Origin: Moringa oleifera
Lineage: Eukaryota; Streptophyta; Magnoliopsida; Brassicales; Moringaceae
Length of the DNA: 64,000 bases
Direction of reading: 5' to 3'
NCBI GenBank assembly: GCA_021397835.1
Contig: JAJFZO010000256.1
Coordinates: forward strand, 382,001-446,000
Below are positions 44,776 to 53,414 of this stretch, one piece after another. A model generated the notes under the pieces. That model worked only from the letters and a program-made list of their open reading frames with translations. It ran no database searches and had not been told where the DNA came from. Every line of letters starts with the position of its first letter. Position 1 is the first letter of the stretch. The position numbers and the translations under genes are program-made.

Positions 44776-46275
44776 TGTTAGCAATGTTTTATTTGCTGCA
44801 AGACCTATTTTTTTACTTTATCAATTAGTTCAATTTTTAGATAAAAATAATTTTTAATTTAAATTTTAAAATATTTAAATAAATACAATTTTAGATTTTA
44901 TCCTATATCTCTGTTAGTAAGCCAATGCAAGCCATTTAAGCCATTGAAGACATTAATTAATTCCAAGCTTCAAGTATTCTACATTATTTTTCCTCTCCTA
45001 TCAAAAACCCAATAAAGTGATATTAGAACTCTTATCTTGAGGAATTTGTGAGATTGAAACCATAACCTCTAAATATTTCTTACTCATATCTTAAAAAAAA
45101 AAAAAAACCTAAAACAATGAATTTAAAAAATTCATTCGCAACAATTGCACCTCTGGTATTTTGATGGAGCAAACTATCATATATTGGGTTGTTAGAATAG
45201 ATTATCTTGATCCAAATGATTTGCGGCAAGCTGTTGAAGAAGCATATGAAGTTTCAAAATTGTTAGACAATCCAACTCTTGCACAAATCAAAAACCAGAA
45301 TGAGAGGAAGTGAAGAAAATCAAAAACAAAAGTAACATTTATTTCAATTATCTCATACATCATATTTACCAAAATAATAATCCTGAAAATAGCTAAAGAA
45401 ATATGAGATTTTTTGAAATAAAAATACAAAGGGAATGAACAGATTAAAGGAATGTAAGTGTTCAATTTAATCTGAGAATTTGAGATGTAAAAGATGAAAG
45501 AATGACAAACAATCAAGGAATATTTCAATAGGCTTCTTGATATAGTTAACGAAGTAAGATTTCTTGGTATTGATTTTAAAATCGTTCAAAAGATCTTAGT
45601 GACAATTCTTAAAATATTCGAGCCTGTAATCTTATCTTTGAAAAACACTCAAGTATTACCTTTATAAAACTATTGAATGCACTATATTAACTATTGAAAG
45701 GTGTTTTTTAAACTAGATCACATAATAACAATGGTGATAAAAATAACAAAAATTGGCCAAAAAAAAAGTTTGAAAGTTCAAAAATAGTTAAATCTTTCCA
45801 CCTTGTCCCTATTGCAAAAAAATCAATCATGCACAAAGCAAGTATTAGTAGAAGTCAGATGTAAGATGTTATAAACGCGATCAGTTAGAGTATGTGAAAA
45901 AAATATGCAAATTCTAACAACAATAAGGAAAAGTCAAGAATATTGTTGAATAAACTCAGGAGGAGGAATTGTTTATAACATTATGCTAATTTACTACCAC
46001 TAACTCATCACAAAGTTGATATATAGATAGTGATTGTATAAACCACATTACTTATAATCAAGAACTCTTCAAATAACTTGACAAAATTATCATTTTTGAT
46101 GTTAGAATTGAGAATGAAACGTATTTTGCAATAAAAAAAATAAAGAAATAATGACAATTAAAGATCACGTAAGTTTGATATTAATTTTCAATGGTTTATA
46201 TATTTTTGAAATTAATCAAAATCTTTTAAGTGTTGGTTAATTTTTGTAAAAAAAATACATAAGGTGCTATTTGAA
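44776..46275 (+). mobile_element. Decayed Ty1-copia remnant 1 (LTR, gag, protease part)
   Basis: An LTR-like start (tgttagcaatg, 44776) and an LTR end near 45018 followed by a tRNA-Met-type primer site (aagtgatattagaac, compare TGGTATCAGAGC) lead into a gag region: from about 45160 the plus-strand translation reads FDGANYHIWVVR and, further on, a run ending AQIKNQNE, with many stops. A zinc-knuckle region (CPYCKK, 45806-45823, then a degraded second half) and a protease stretch (DSDCINHITYNQE, about 46026-46064) follow. The element ends abruptly near 46275 where the DUF241 upstream module begins. No integrase or reverse transcriptase. Non-functional. Confidence 0.75.
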
Positions 46276-47250
46276 GGCAATGATGAGCATAGACAACTTC
46301 AATGTATAAACTCACACGAGTGGGAGGCAATGCTGTAATGGAGGAGACCGGCAAGGCTGGACTGCCTTGCACCAGAGGGCATAATGAAGATTCCACTTGC
46401 GAGTTGCATACTTTCTTATGGTTCATTTATCAGTATTTATATCAGCATTATATTAGATCAAGATCTCCCCTGATTTTATTGCTCTACTGTAATTGCATGT
46501 TGATTTCTGGAGATGAAGGGAGGGAAAAAATGTAAAAGCATCGCTGAAGTATTGTCTAGATCAATAAAGGAGCTGTTACCAATAATTGATCTTTTTAAGA
46601 AAACGAGATTCCACCATACACTCCCATTAATTTTCAATGAAACACATGCCGAAGTCGGATAATGTGAATCAACTGGCTCATTGATTAATCAGCTATTAGA
46701 AACTTTGATTAAAATGATGAGCATGAGGACCTCAATGCATAACATAAAAGAAAATATACATGAAGTCTCACGAGCACATGCCAATCCTGTGTTATAAGGA
46801 GACAGGTCAGATCTGGATTGGGTTGCATCAATAGGGAGAAGGCCCATGTGCATTGCATATTTTGTCAATGTAATAATTGGGGATTGGGTTCTGGAGCTTC
46901 GTGGAAGGAGACAATGCAAAAGCATTGCTGAGATATTCTGCAGATCAATACCGTGTCATAAATATAAAATAAAATCTATTAAGGCTTTTTTGTATACGCC
47001 CACACAAGTTGCAGGACGATGCATTGTACTTGGGGCATTGTCAAAGCCACTCGTGCATTGCATGTTTTATGGATCATTGAGCGTGTGCTATATGTCATCA
47101 TATGCAGATGCTCCACTGATGTGAAATCCTGATTAAAATACCTGTCTGAAGAGTTGGCAAGCTGGTGGTGGGGAGACATTACATAAACATTGCAATGATA
47201 GCGTGTAGATACAGATCAAAATCATGTTACTATTCCATTGATTTTTGAAG
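46276..47250 (+). repeat. Stacked upstream modules: ghost of a deleted T2 gene plus distal module of gene B
   Basis: 46276-46600 matches the upstream module of T2 genes (compare 49410-49760 before C): AACTCACACGAGT at 46309-46321, the 'rggcaaggctgg' block, then aagcatcgctgaagtattgtct (46538-46559) and ataattgatctttttaag. Where the TATA box and gene should follow, the sequence goes straight to the T2 3'-flank block (gattccaccatacactccc, 46607-46625; compare 51100-51130 after C). The T2 gene itself is gone. 46630-47230 is then the distal and proximal module of the T1 gene B; 46730-46960 is over 80% alike, by eye, to the inverse of 56110-56390. Confidence 0.65.
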
Positions 47251-47281
47251 ATTATGAGATTCCTTATGTGTCTCTCACTTG

Positions 47282-47293
47282 TTGATATATATT
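47282..47293 (+). promoter_or_regulatory. TATA box of DUF241 gene B
   Basis: ttgatatatatt, about 84-95 bp before the ATG at 47377. It lies inside a longer in-frame open stretch that begins at 47245, which is why the downstream ATG is taken as the start. Confidence 0.7.
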
Positions 47294-47376
47294 GGGTAGG
47301 TGCCATCAGGGAAATGCAACCAGTAGACTCAATTGATCATACAAATGCTAGCCTTCTTATTTCTTGGAAAGCAAAA

Positions 47377-48210
47377 ATGGCTGCCACAGAACTAATTCAC
47401 CATACGCGCTCTAACAGCTTGCCCTCTAGGCCACACCCCTTCAGTTTACAAGTCAGTGAGCACTTGAGCAGATTGAGATCGTCTGTAGCCACCTCAACAT
47501 CTTCTTCATCAATAAGCCAAAAACTTGGGGATCTTCAAGATCTGCATGATTGTATTGATAAGTTGTTCCGATTGCCTCTCACTCAACAAGCTTTCAACCA
47601 AGAGCAGCACAAGAAGTTGGTTGATGAAATGTTAGAGGGATCACTTAAGCTCTTGGACATCTGCAGCAGTATCAGTGATGCTCTGTTGCAAACAAGAGAA
47701 AGCCTTGCCGAGTTTCTGGCAGTGATCCGCAGAAAGCATGGAGGTGACAATGGGATTGATAGTGAGGTCAGGAAATTCATACCTTCCAGGAAGATTGTGA
47801 AAAAGGCAATCCAGAAGGTCTTGAGGAGCTTGAAGGGTATGGAAAATAAATACATCATCAACCAAGATGATGAAGCGTTTCCTGTGGTTAGTATGTTGAG
47901 AGAAGTTGCAGCAGTCACAATCACAGTGTTCCAATCATTGTTGTCCTTCATCTATGAATCAAAGACAAAATCATTCCTTTCCAAACTGATGGGCTGCAAA
48001 AGAGTAGCATGTGAGGAAGAAGCAAATGCCAGTGAATTGGCTAAGGTGGATGCACTGCACTCCTTTCTTCAATGCAAATCTGATCTTGAACTGCAAAATG
48101 AGCTGCAAAACTTGGAGTTGTGCATTCAAGATCTGGATGAAGGACTTGAGCGCCTCTTCAGGTGCTTAATCAAAGCCAGTGTTTCCATCCTCAACATCTT
48201 CAACCTGTAG
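47377..48210 (+). CDS. DUF241 (PF03087) protein B, subtype T1
   Basis: Intronless, 277 aa, MAATELIHH start. An in-frame ATG at 47245 would add 44 residues, but that stretch contains the conserved TATA box and aligns with non-coding sequence before the other copies, so I reject it. Family signature RSNSLPSRPHPF at about 12-23, Ser-rich patch (SSVATSTSSSSIS), LGDLQDLHDCIDKLF, then a basic region (RKIVKKAIQKVLRSLKGM) and the C-terminal helix with CLIKASVSILNIFNL. Compared with D and F one alanine is lost in KVDA-LHSF and the linker before the last coiled-coil is shorter (QNELQNLELCIQDLDEGLE). Function unknown; no targeting signal visible. Confidence 0.92.
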   Translation: MAATELIHHTRSNSLPSRPHPFSLQVSEHLSRLRSSVATSTSSSSISQKLGDLQDLHDCIDKLFRLPLTQQAFNQEQHKKLVDEMLEGSLKLLDICSSISDALLQTRESLAEFLAVIRRKHGGDNGIDSEVRKFIPSRKIVKKAIQKVLRSLKGMENKYIINQDDEAFPVVSMLREVAAVTITVFQSLLSFIYESKTKSFLSKLMGCKRVACEEEANASELAKVDALHSFLQCKSDLELQNELQNLELCIQDLDEGLERLFRCLIKASVSILNIFNL

Positions 48211-49405
48211 CATCACACTTATTTGACTGATACTTGTACATGAAGATGATATACTTGTAATTACTACATTCACAATGAATGTTTTTTCACTTCTCTCAAA
48301 TGTGTTGCCTCTACATTAATTTTTCACTTTGTCTCTATAGTTAATTCAAAATAACTTGACTGTTCTTTTGATCAAAACTTGGTAAAAAACGAGAAGGAGA
48401 ACGCTTCGGCCATAAGAATGTAATGGTCAAACCGCATATGGAATTAACTCTTGCATTCTCTCAAAAAACAAATGGCAGGTGATGAGACAACAAGATACAA
48501 GTTGCTTACATAGTCATTTAAACGAAGTCAATAAGCATTTCTATGATGAAAATTTGTAGCAGCTTATAAGGATTTTCAGGTTGTCCACAGTGAAGTTTGA
48601 ATATTCCAGATGCCTCAAAGCAGATATCTAAAATCACATAGAAGAGTGAGATCATATAATACAGATGCCTCAAGGCATTTCCAATCTTTTTCTAAACAAT
48701 GGAAAATGTGTTTGCAGAAACCATGTTAGATACCACATAATACTAATGCATGGAGATAGGCACTTGTCCAGCTTGCCTAAGTCCTGTAGAAAATTTTGCC
48801 AAAATTTAATTGGTTAACTGATTAATCCATTAATCTGCTTAATCTCATTTCAAGTACATGTGAACCGGCAAAGAGAAGGCACATGTAGCAGTTTCATATA
48901 CACTTATATGACATTCCTTTACAGCCTGTGACATGAATGCTTCTATGTTCAATTTCTTACAAGTAATTGATCCTTCAAATCTGTTAAAAGAAATACAGTC
49001 TCAATAATGCTGAAACCCTTAATGAAAGGCAAGTTCAATGTCCACGAGTGACTATTTGATATTCCATGATATGATATCAAAGATAGGTTGATTTTTTATG
49101 CTGAAAATAAGAGAAGAAATGCATATACCTATAGTGAATAACAAGAATAAGGAATATTGGAGAACAGAATAGAGACTGAATAAACAACACTCTTAATTAC
49201 AAATAATGAGCATGAGAATCAGAGAGGATATAGTGAGGCTGCTTTCATATCTATTTCTTGGCTGCATTCAGTGAAATGAAATCCTTAAAAATCCAAATAT
49301 AAAAAGATAGGTAGGGTTACAGAGCAGAAAACAAGAAAAGAAAGGCATAAGCATTCATTGAATAAAAGGAATGGGGAACCAAGAACAGAAAAGGAACTCA
49401 ATAAA
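48211..49405. other. Spacer between B and C: T1 3' flank with inverted cluster repeats
   Basis: The first 150 bases (acttgtacatgaag, ttgcctctacatt) match the 3' flanks of D and F. The stretch 48730-48900 is the reverse complement of 58580-58690 and 63360-63480, and 49240-49310 the reverse complement of 58170-58250 and 62930-63010; that orientation is what an inverted duplication predicts. No gene. Confidence 0.6.
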
Positions 49406-49760
49406 CAATTGTGTTAGTTGCAAATGATAAGCAGGAGACCTCAATGTGTAAACTCACACGAGTTTTGGCATGGCCATTGCATTGTCTATCAGACAAGCAA
49501 AGCTGGATTGGTTGGCACCAAAGAGGACAAGGCAGATTCAACTTGTGTATTTCATGTTATATGGCTTATGTATCAGTATTTAATATACTATTATATTGTT
49601 TGATGATCACCTTTGACATTAGACCTCAAAGTAACCATGGGTTGGTTTCTGGAGCTGGCGTGAGGGAGACAAAGCAAAAGCATCGCTGAAGTATTGTCTA
49701 TATCAATAACATGTAATAATTGATTTTTTAAGACCATGAGATTCCTTATGTCTCCATAAG
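49406..49760 (+). promoter_or_regulatory. Upstream module of T2 gene C
   Basis: Contains AACTCACACGAGT (49449-49461), a 'gcaaagctggattg..ggcacca' block, ggagacaaagcaaaagcatc(gctgaagtattgtct) at 49665-49700 and a 'gagattccttatgtctcc' block just before the TATA box. The same blocks, inverted, precede genes E (57740-58060) and G (62490-62820), and a ghost copy is at 46276-46600. Conservation outside the coding region suggests either recent duplication or a real control role. Confidence 0.55.
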
Positions 49761-49762
49761 CA

Positions 49763-49772
49763 TTGATATATA
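49763..49772 (+). promoter_or_regulatory. TATA box of DUF241 gene C
   Basis: ttgatatatatc, 84-93 bp before the ATG at 49856, aligned with the TATA boxes of the minus-strand genes E and G. Confidence 0.7.
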
Positions 49773-49855
49773 TCGATCAGAGGTCAAGAAGGAAGGCAAA
49801 TTCTCTGAGTTATACCTTCAAAACGCCAGAGCTTCTCTTTTCACCAGGAGAAAAC

Positions 49856-50698
49856 ATGGCTGCCTCTGCCTCAAACATCCAGATTAGTTACCACACTCGC
49901 TCTAAGAGCTTCCCTTCTACGTCTCACCCACTCAGCTCACAAGTGGAAGCGCATTTGAGCAGATTGAGATCATCTGAGGCCACTTCTACATCTTCATCAT
50001 CAATAGCCCAAAAACTAAATGGCCTTCAAGATTTGTACTATTGCATTGATAAGTTTCTTCAGTTGTCTCTCACCCAACAGGCTCTATCCCGTCAGCAGCA
50101 CAAGAAATGCGTCGATGAGCTTTTGGATGGATCTCTCAGGCTTTTGGATGTTTGCAACAATGCTAAAGATGCCTTGTCGCAGACTAAAGAATGCCTACAT
50201 GAACTTCAGTCTATTATGCGTACAAAACGTGGAGGTGAAATTGGCCTTGCACGTGAAGTCAGGAAATACTTATCCTTGAGGATGTCTCTGAAGAAGGCAT
50301 TCCACAAGGTCTTGAAGAGTTTGAAGAGTATCGAAAACAAGCACACATCTGAAAATTTTTCCTTGTTGAGAGTGGCAGAAGCAGTCTCAGTTTCTGTATT
50401 TGATTCACTATTCTCCTTCATGTTTGGATCAATGCCAAGCAGCAGGTGGTCAATAGTTTCAAAGCTGATGAACAACAAAAGATTGGCATGCCGGGAAGAT
50501 GAAGTTAAAGCAAATGAATTTGCAGTGGTAGATGCCGCGTTGCACACCCTTGCTAGCTGCAAATCTGTTAAAACCGTGCTGACTGATGAGATTCAAAGCC
50601 TAGCGTTGTGCATTGAAAATCTTGAAGAGGGACTTGAATGCCTCTTCAAGTGCTTAATCAAAGCCAGAGTTTCAATTCTCAACATTCTAGAAAATTAG
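49856..50698 (+). CDS. DUF241 (PF03087) protein C, subtype T2
   Basis: Intronless, 280 aa, starting MAASASNIQISYHTRS. The open frame extends 31 codons upstream across the TATA box, so the downstream ATG is chosen. Signature SKSFPSTSHPL where T1 has SNSFPSRPHPL; then LNGLQDLYYCIDKFLQLS, LDVCNNAKDALSQTKECLHEL, a basic RKYLSLRMSLKKAFHKVLKS and the C-terminal CLIKARVSILNILEN. Very similar to E and G over the full length. All-helical, soluble by appearance, role unknown. Confidence 0.93.
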   Translation: MAASASNIQISYHTRSKSFPSTSHPLSSQVEAHLSRLRSSEATSTSSSSIAQKLNGLQDLYYCIDKFLQLSLTQQALSRQQHKKCVDELLDGSLRLLDVCNNAKDALSQTKECLHELQSIMRTKRGGEIGLAREVRKYLSLRMSLKKAFHKVLKSLKSIENKHTSENFSLLRVAEAVSVSVFDSLFSFMFGSMPSSRWSIVSKLMNNKRLACREDEVKANEFAVVDAALHTLASCKSVKTVLTDEIQSLALCIENLEEGLECLFKCLIKARVSILNILEN

Positions 50699-51700
50699 CC
50701 AAGAAATTTTGGTGAAAGTCATAATCGTGCATGTACAAACTTGATACTTAATACTACAGTTCTTTAGCATAATTTATTGCCTCTACACTTTTCCTCTTTC
50801 TGAGTTTCATTTATGTCTACATCCAGAATGCTATTTACCACAATTCACTTGGAAATGAAACCAATGCTTCAGCACATTTCATTTCCATTTCCAGTTTCAC
50901 GATTTCTTCGTCCCCACAGTTTCACTTAATTAAAGAAAAGAACACAAACAAAAACTATCATGTAATATTAATATCAATCTTCTTAATGTCTCAAATATTA
51001 TGATTCTTCAAGGATCAAAGTGTAAATATCACTATTGTGCTAAGCTTAAATCTGAAAAACTTTAGAAAATGAGATGACTGTCCCTCTGTTAGGGAGAAAG
51101 AGGAATCTTCCACCATGCACTCTCGTTAATCACAGTGTAATGGCTACACATGCAGAAGTGAGGTAATGTGCATCTTGCCTGCTTTTTGCTCTACATTTTG
51201 ACTAATCAGCTGTTAGAAACTTTAATTCAAATGATAATGATGATAACCTCAACAAATGCGTTCCTATCAAATATTTTCATGCAAATTAAATAAATATAAA
51301 CTCACACAAGTTGCAATAAAATCCTGTAATCTAAGGAGACAGGGCAGAGTGGATTGTATTGCACCAGTAGAGACAAGGCTGACGCACCTGTGTGTCACAT
51401 AGTTTATTGCTCACACGAGTGGCAGCTTGATCCATTGTACATGGAGAGTGGCCAAGGTGGATTGTATTGATTGAGAGATGACATTGTCAACGGCACATGT
51501 TTAATGGATCATTTAGGAGTGTACTATATATTATCGCTTCATGAGGCTCTTTTGATATGAAATCCTGATATAAACACCTTGATGCAGAGTTGGCAAGCAG
51601 CTGGTGGGGTGACATTATATAAACATTGCTGAGATAGTGTGTGGATACAGATCAAAATCATGTTACTTACCATTGATTTTTAAAGAATGACTTCCTTATG
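50699..51700. other. Spacer C-D: T2 3' flank and T1 upstream module
   Basis: 50699-51130 is T2 3' flank (same blocks, inverted, at 56465-56790 and 61130-61550). 51190-51700 is the T1 upstream module with two CTCACAC(G/A)AG copies (51301-51310 and 51413-51422), the 'ggtggggtgacattatataaacattgctgagatagtgtgtgg' block (51611-51652) and the 'cagatcaaaatcatgttact' block. Inverse copies lie at 60600-60950. No gene. Confidence 0.55.
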
Positions 51701-51713
51701 TCTTCCTCACCCA

Positions 51714-51724
51714 TTGATATATAT
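51714..51724 (+). promoter_or_regulatory. TATA box of DUF241 gene D
   Basis: ttgatatatat, 84-94 bp before the ATG at 51808; same position and context as in gene B. In pseudogene F the aligned site has decayed. Confidence 0.7.
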
Positions 51725-51807
51725 TGGGAAGACCATCAAGGAAAGGCAACCAATTGACTGAATTGATCATACAAATTGAAGGCCTTCTCATCTCTTAGAA
51801 AGCAAAA

Positions 51808-52689
51808 ATGGCAGCCACTCTTACAAGCACCCAGCCAATTTACCACACACGCTCTAACAGCTTTCCCTCTAGGCCACACCCTCTCAGTTCACAGGTCAAT
51901 GAGCACTTGACCAAATTAAGATCCTCTGAAGCCACCTCTACATCATCGTCAATAAGCCAAAAACTTGGTGATCTTCAAGATTTGCATGATTGTATTGATA
52001 AGTTGTTCCAATTGCCTCTCACTCAACAGGCTTTCAACCAAGAGCAGCACAAGAAGTTGGTGGATGAAATGTTGGAGGGATCACTTCTGCAGTTGGACAT
52101 ATGCAGCAGTGCCAAGGATTTACTGTTGCAAACAAGAGAAAGCATAAATGAGTTTCAATCAGTGATTCGCAGAAAGTATAGAGGTGAAAATGGGATTGAT
52201 AGCGATGTTAGGAAATTCATAGCCTCCAGAAAGATTGTGAAAAAGACAATCCAGAAGGTCCTGAGGAGCATGAAGGGCATGGAAAATAAATACATGATCA
52301 ACCAAGATGATGAAACTTCTGCTATAGTTAGCATGTTGAGGGAAGCTGCAGCAGTCACAATCATACTGTTCCAGTCACTGTTGTCCTTTATCTATGGATC
52401 AAAGGCAAAAACATTCCTTTCCAAGCTGATGGGAAGCAAAAGAGTTGCATGCGAGGAAGAAGCAAATACTAATGAATTAGCCAAGGTAGATGCTGCATTG
52501 AAATCCCTCCATGGTTGCAAATCTGTTGAGATTGTAAAGATTCAAAATATGACAACTGAGCTCCAAAACATGACAACTGAGCTCCAAAACTTGGAGTTGT
52601 GCATTGAAGATCTTGATGGTGGACTTGAGTGCCTTTTCAGGTGCTTAATCAAAGCAAGAGTTTCTATCCTCAACATCTTCAAGGTGTAG
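51808..52689 (+). CDS. DUF241 (PF03087) protein D, subtype T1, with a duplicated coiled-coil heptad
   Basis: Intronless, 293 aa, the longest copy. MAATLTSTQPIYHTRS start, signature SNSFPSRPHPL, Ser-rich patch, LGDLQDLHDCIDKLFQL, basic RKIVKKTIQKVLRSMKGM, C-terminal CLIKARVSILNIFKV. Near the C-terminus a 21-base unit is repeated in tandem (52543-52563 and 52564-52584), giving QNMTTEL twice (residues 246-259) directly before QNLELCIEDLDGG. The repeat adds exactly one heptad to the amphipathic C-terminal helix and keeps the frame. The promoter block and 3' flank match gene B. Function unknown. Confidence 0.93.
   Translation: MAATLTSTQPIYHTRSNSFPSRPHPLSSQVNEHLTKLRSSEATSTSSSISQKLGDLQDLHDCIDKLFQLPLTQQAFNQEQHKKLVDEMLEGSLLQLDICSSAKDLLLQTRESINEFQSVIRRKYRGENGIDSDVRKFIASRKIVKKTIQKVLRSMKGMENKYMINQDDETSAIVSMLREAAAVTIILFQSLLSFIYGSKAKTFLSKLMGSKRVACEEEANTNELAKVDAALKSLHGCKSVEIVKIQNMTTELQNMTTELQNLELCIEDLDGGLECLFRCLIKARVSILNIFKV
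52543..52584 (+). repeat. 21-bp tandem duplication in DUF241 gene D
   Basis: Two adjacent 21-base units differing at one base (T/C at the sixth position). They encode the same seven residues and are absent from B and F. Confidence 0.9.
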
Positions 52690-53414
52690 GATCAAAATTA
52701 TATAAGTGATATTTGTACATGAAGGAAATATACTTGTAATTACTATAGTGATAATGAAATATCTTATTCCTCTCAAATCATTGCCTCTATATTACACTTT
52801 CACTCTGTTTCCGTAAGTTCTAGTTTGGATAAACCATCAATACTAATTATCTGAACTACCCATCCCTTTGATTAAATCCTGGCAATCATGAAAATTTTCT
52901 TTTGAGTAATTCGAATTTAAACCTCAAATTCCACAGTTAGCAAATCTAACCAAGAAACAAAGGGAATCAGGTAATTTCTTACTGGTTTATAAAGTTGAGC
53001 CATATTATCAACTAAGTTTATAAACTTATTATTTAAAAGGCGGAAGAGCAAAAAATATTGGTAATGGAGAGTTTATAATTCCAACTTGTGAATAAACTCA
53101 GAGTTTCCTGAAATAAGAACAATGCATTAATATTATTTCATTTTTTATCAACATCAGTGTGATAAAGATTCCTATTCTCAAAAAGAAAATTATTCGACCT
53201 TGGTCAAAATTTAAACTGATATGTTAAGTTCACGTAGACTTTCTTTTCTTACTTTTTGTGTTGGAAACCAACCAGTCTTTTTCTATTTGGATATCTATGA
53301 TTTCATACATGTATACATGAAACTGCTATATGTGCTTCCTTTTTGCTGATTCAGATGCACATGAAATAAGATTGTGTTGATTAATGGATTAGTCAATTAG
53401 CAAGCTAAATTTTG
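52690..53414. other. 3' flank of D, inversion junction and start of the minus-side block
   Basis: 52690 to about 52980 matches the 3' flank of B. From about 53240 (ggaaaccaacc.., then catgaaactgct at 53327) the sequence instead matches 58380-58690 and 63140-63440 in the same orientation, although those flanks belong to minus-strand genes. The switch between 52980 and 53240 is where plus-type and minus-type arrangement meet. No gene. Confidence 0.6.

Noticed and set aside
47245..47376. N-terminal extension of DUF241 protein B (likewise 49763-49855 for C and 62388-62495 for G)
   Set aside because: Each extension spans the conserved TATA box and is not kept in frame in all copies, so it is promoter sequence.
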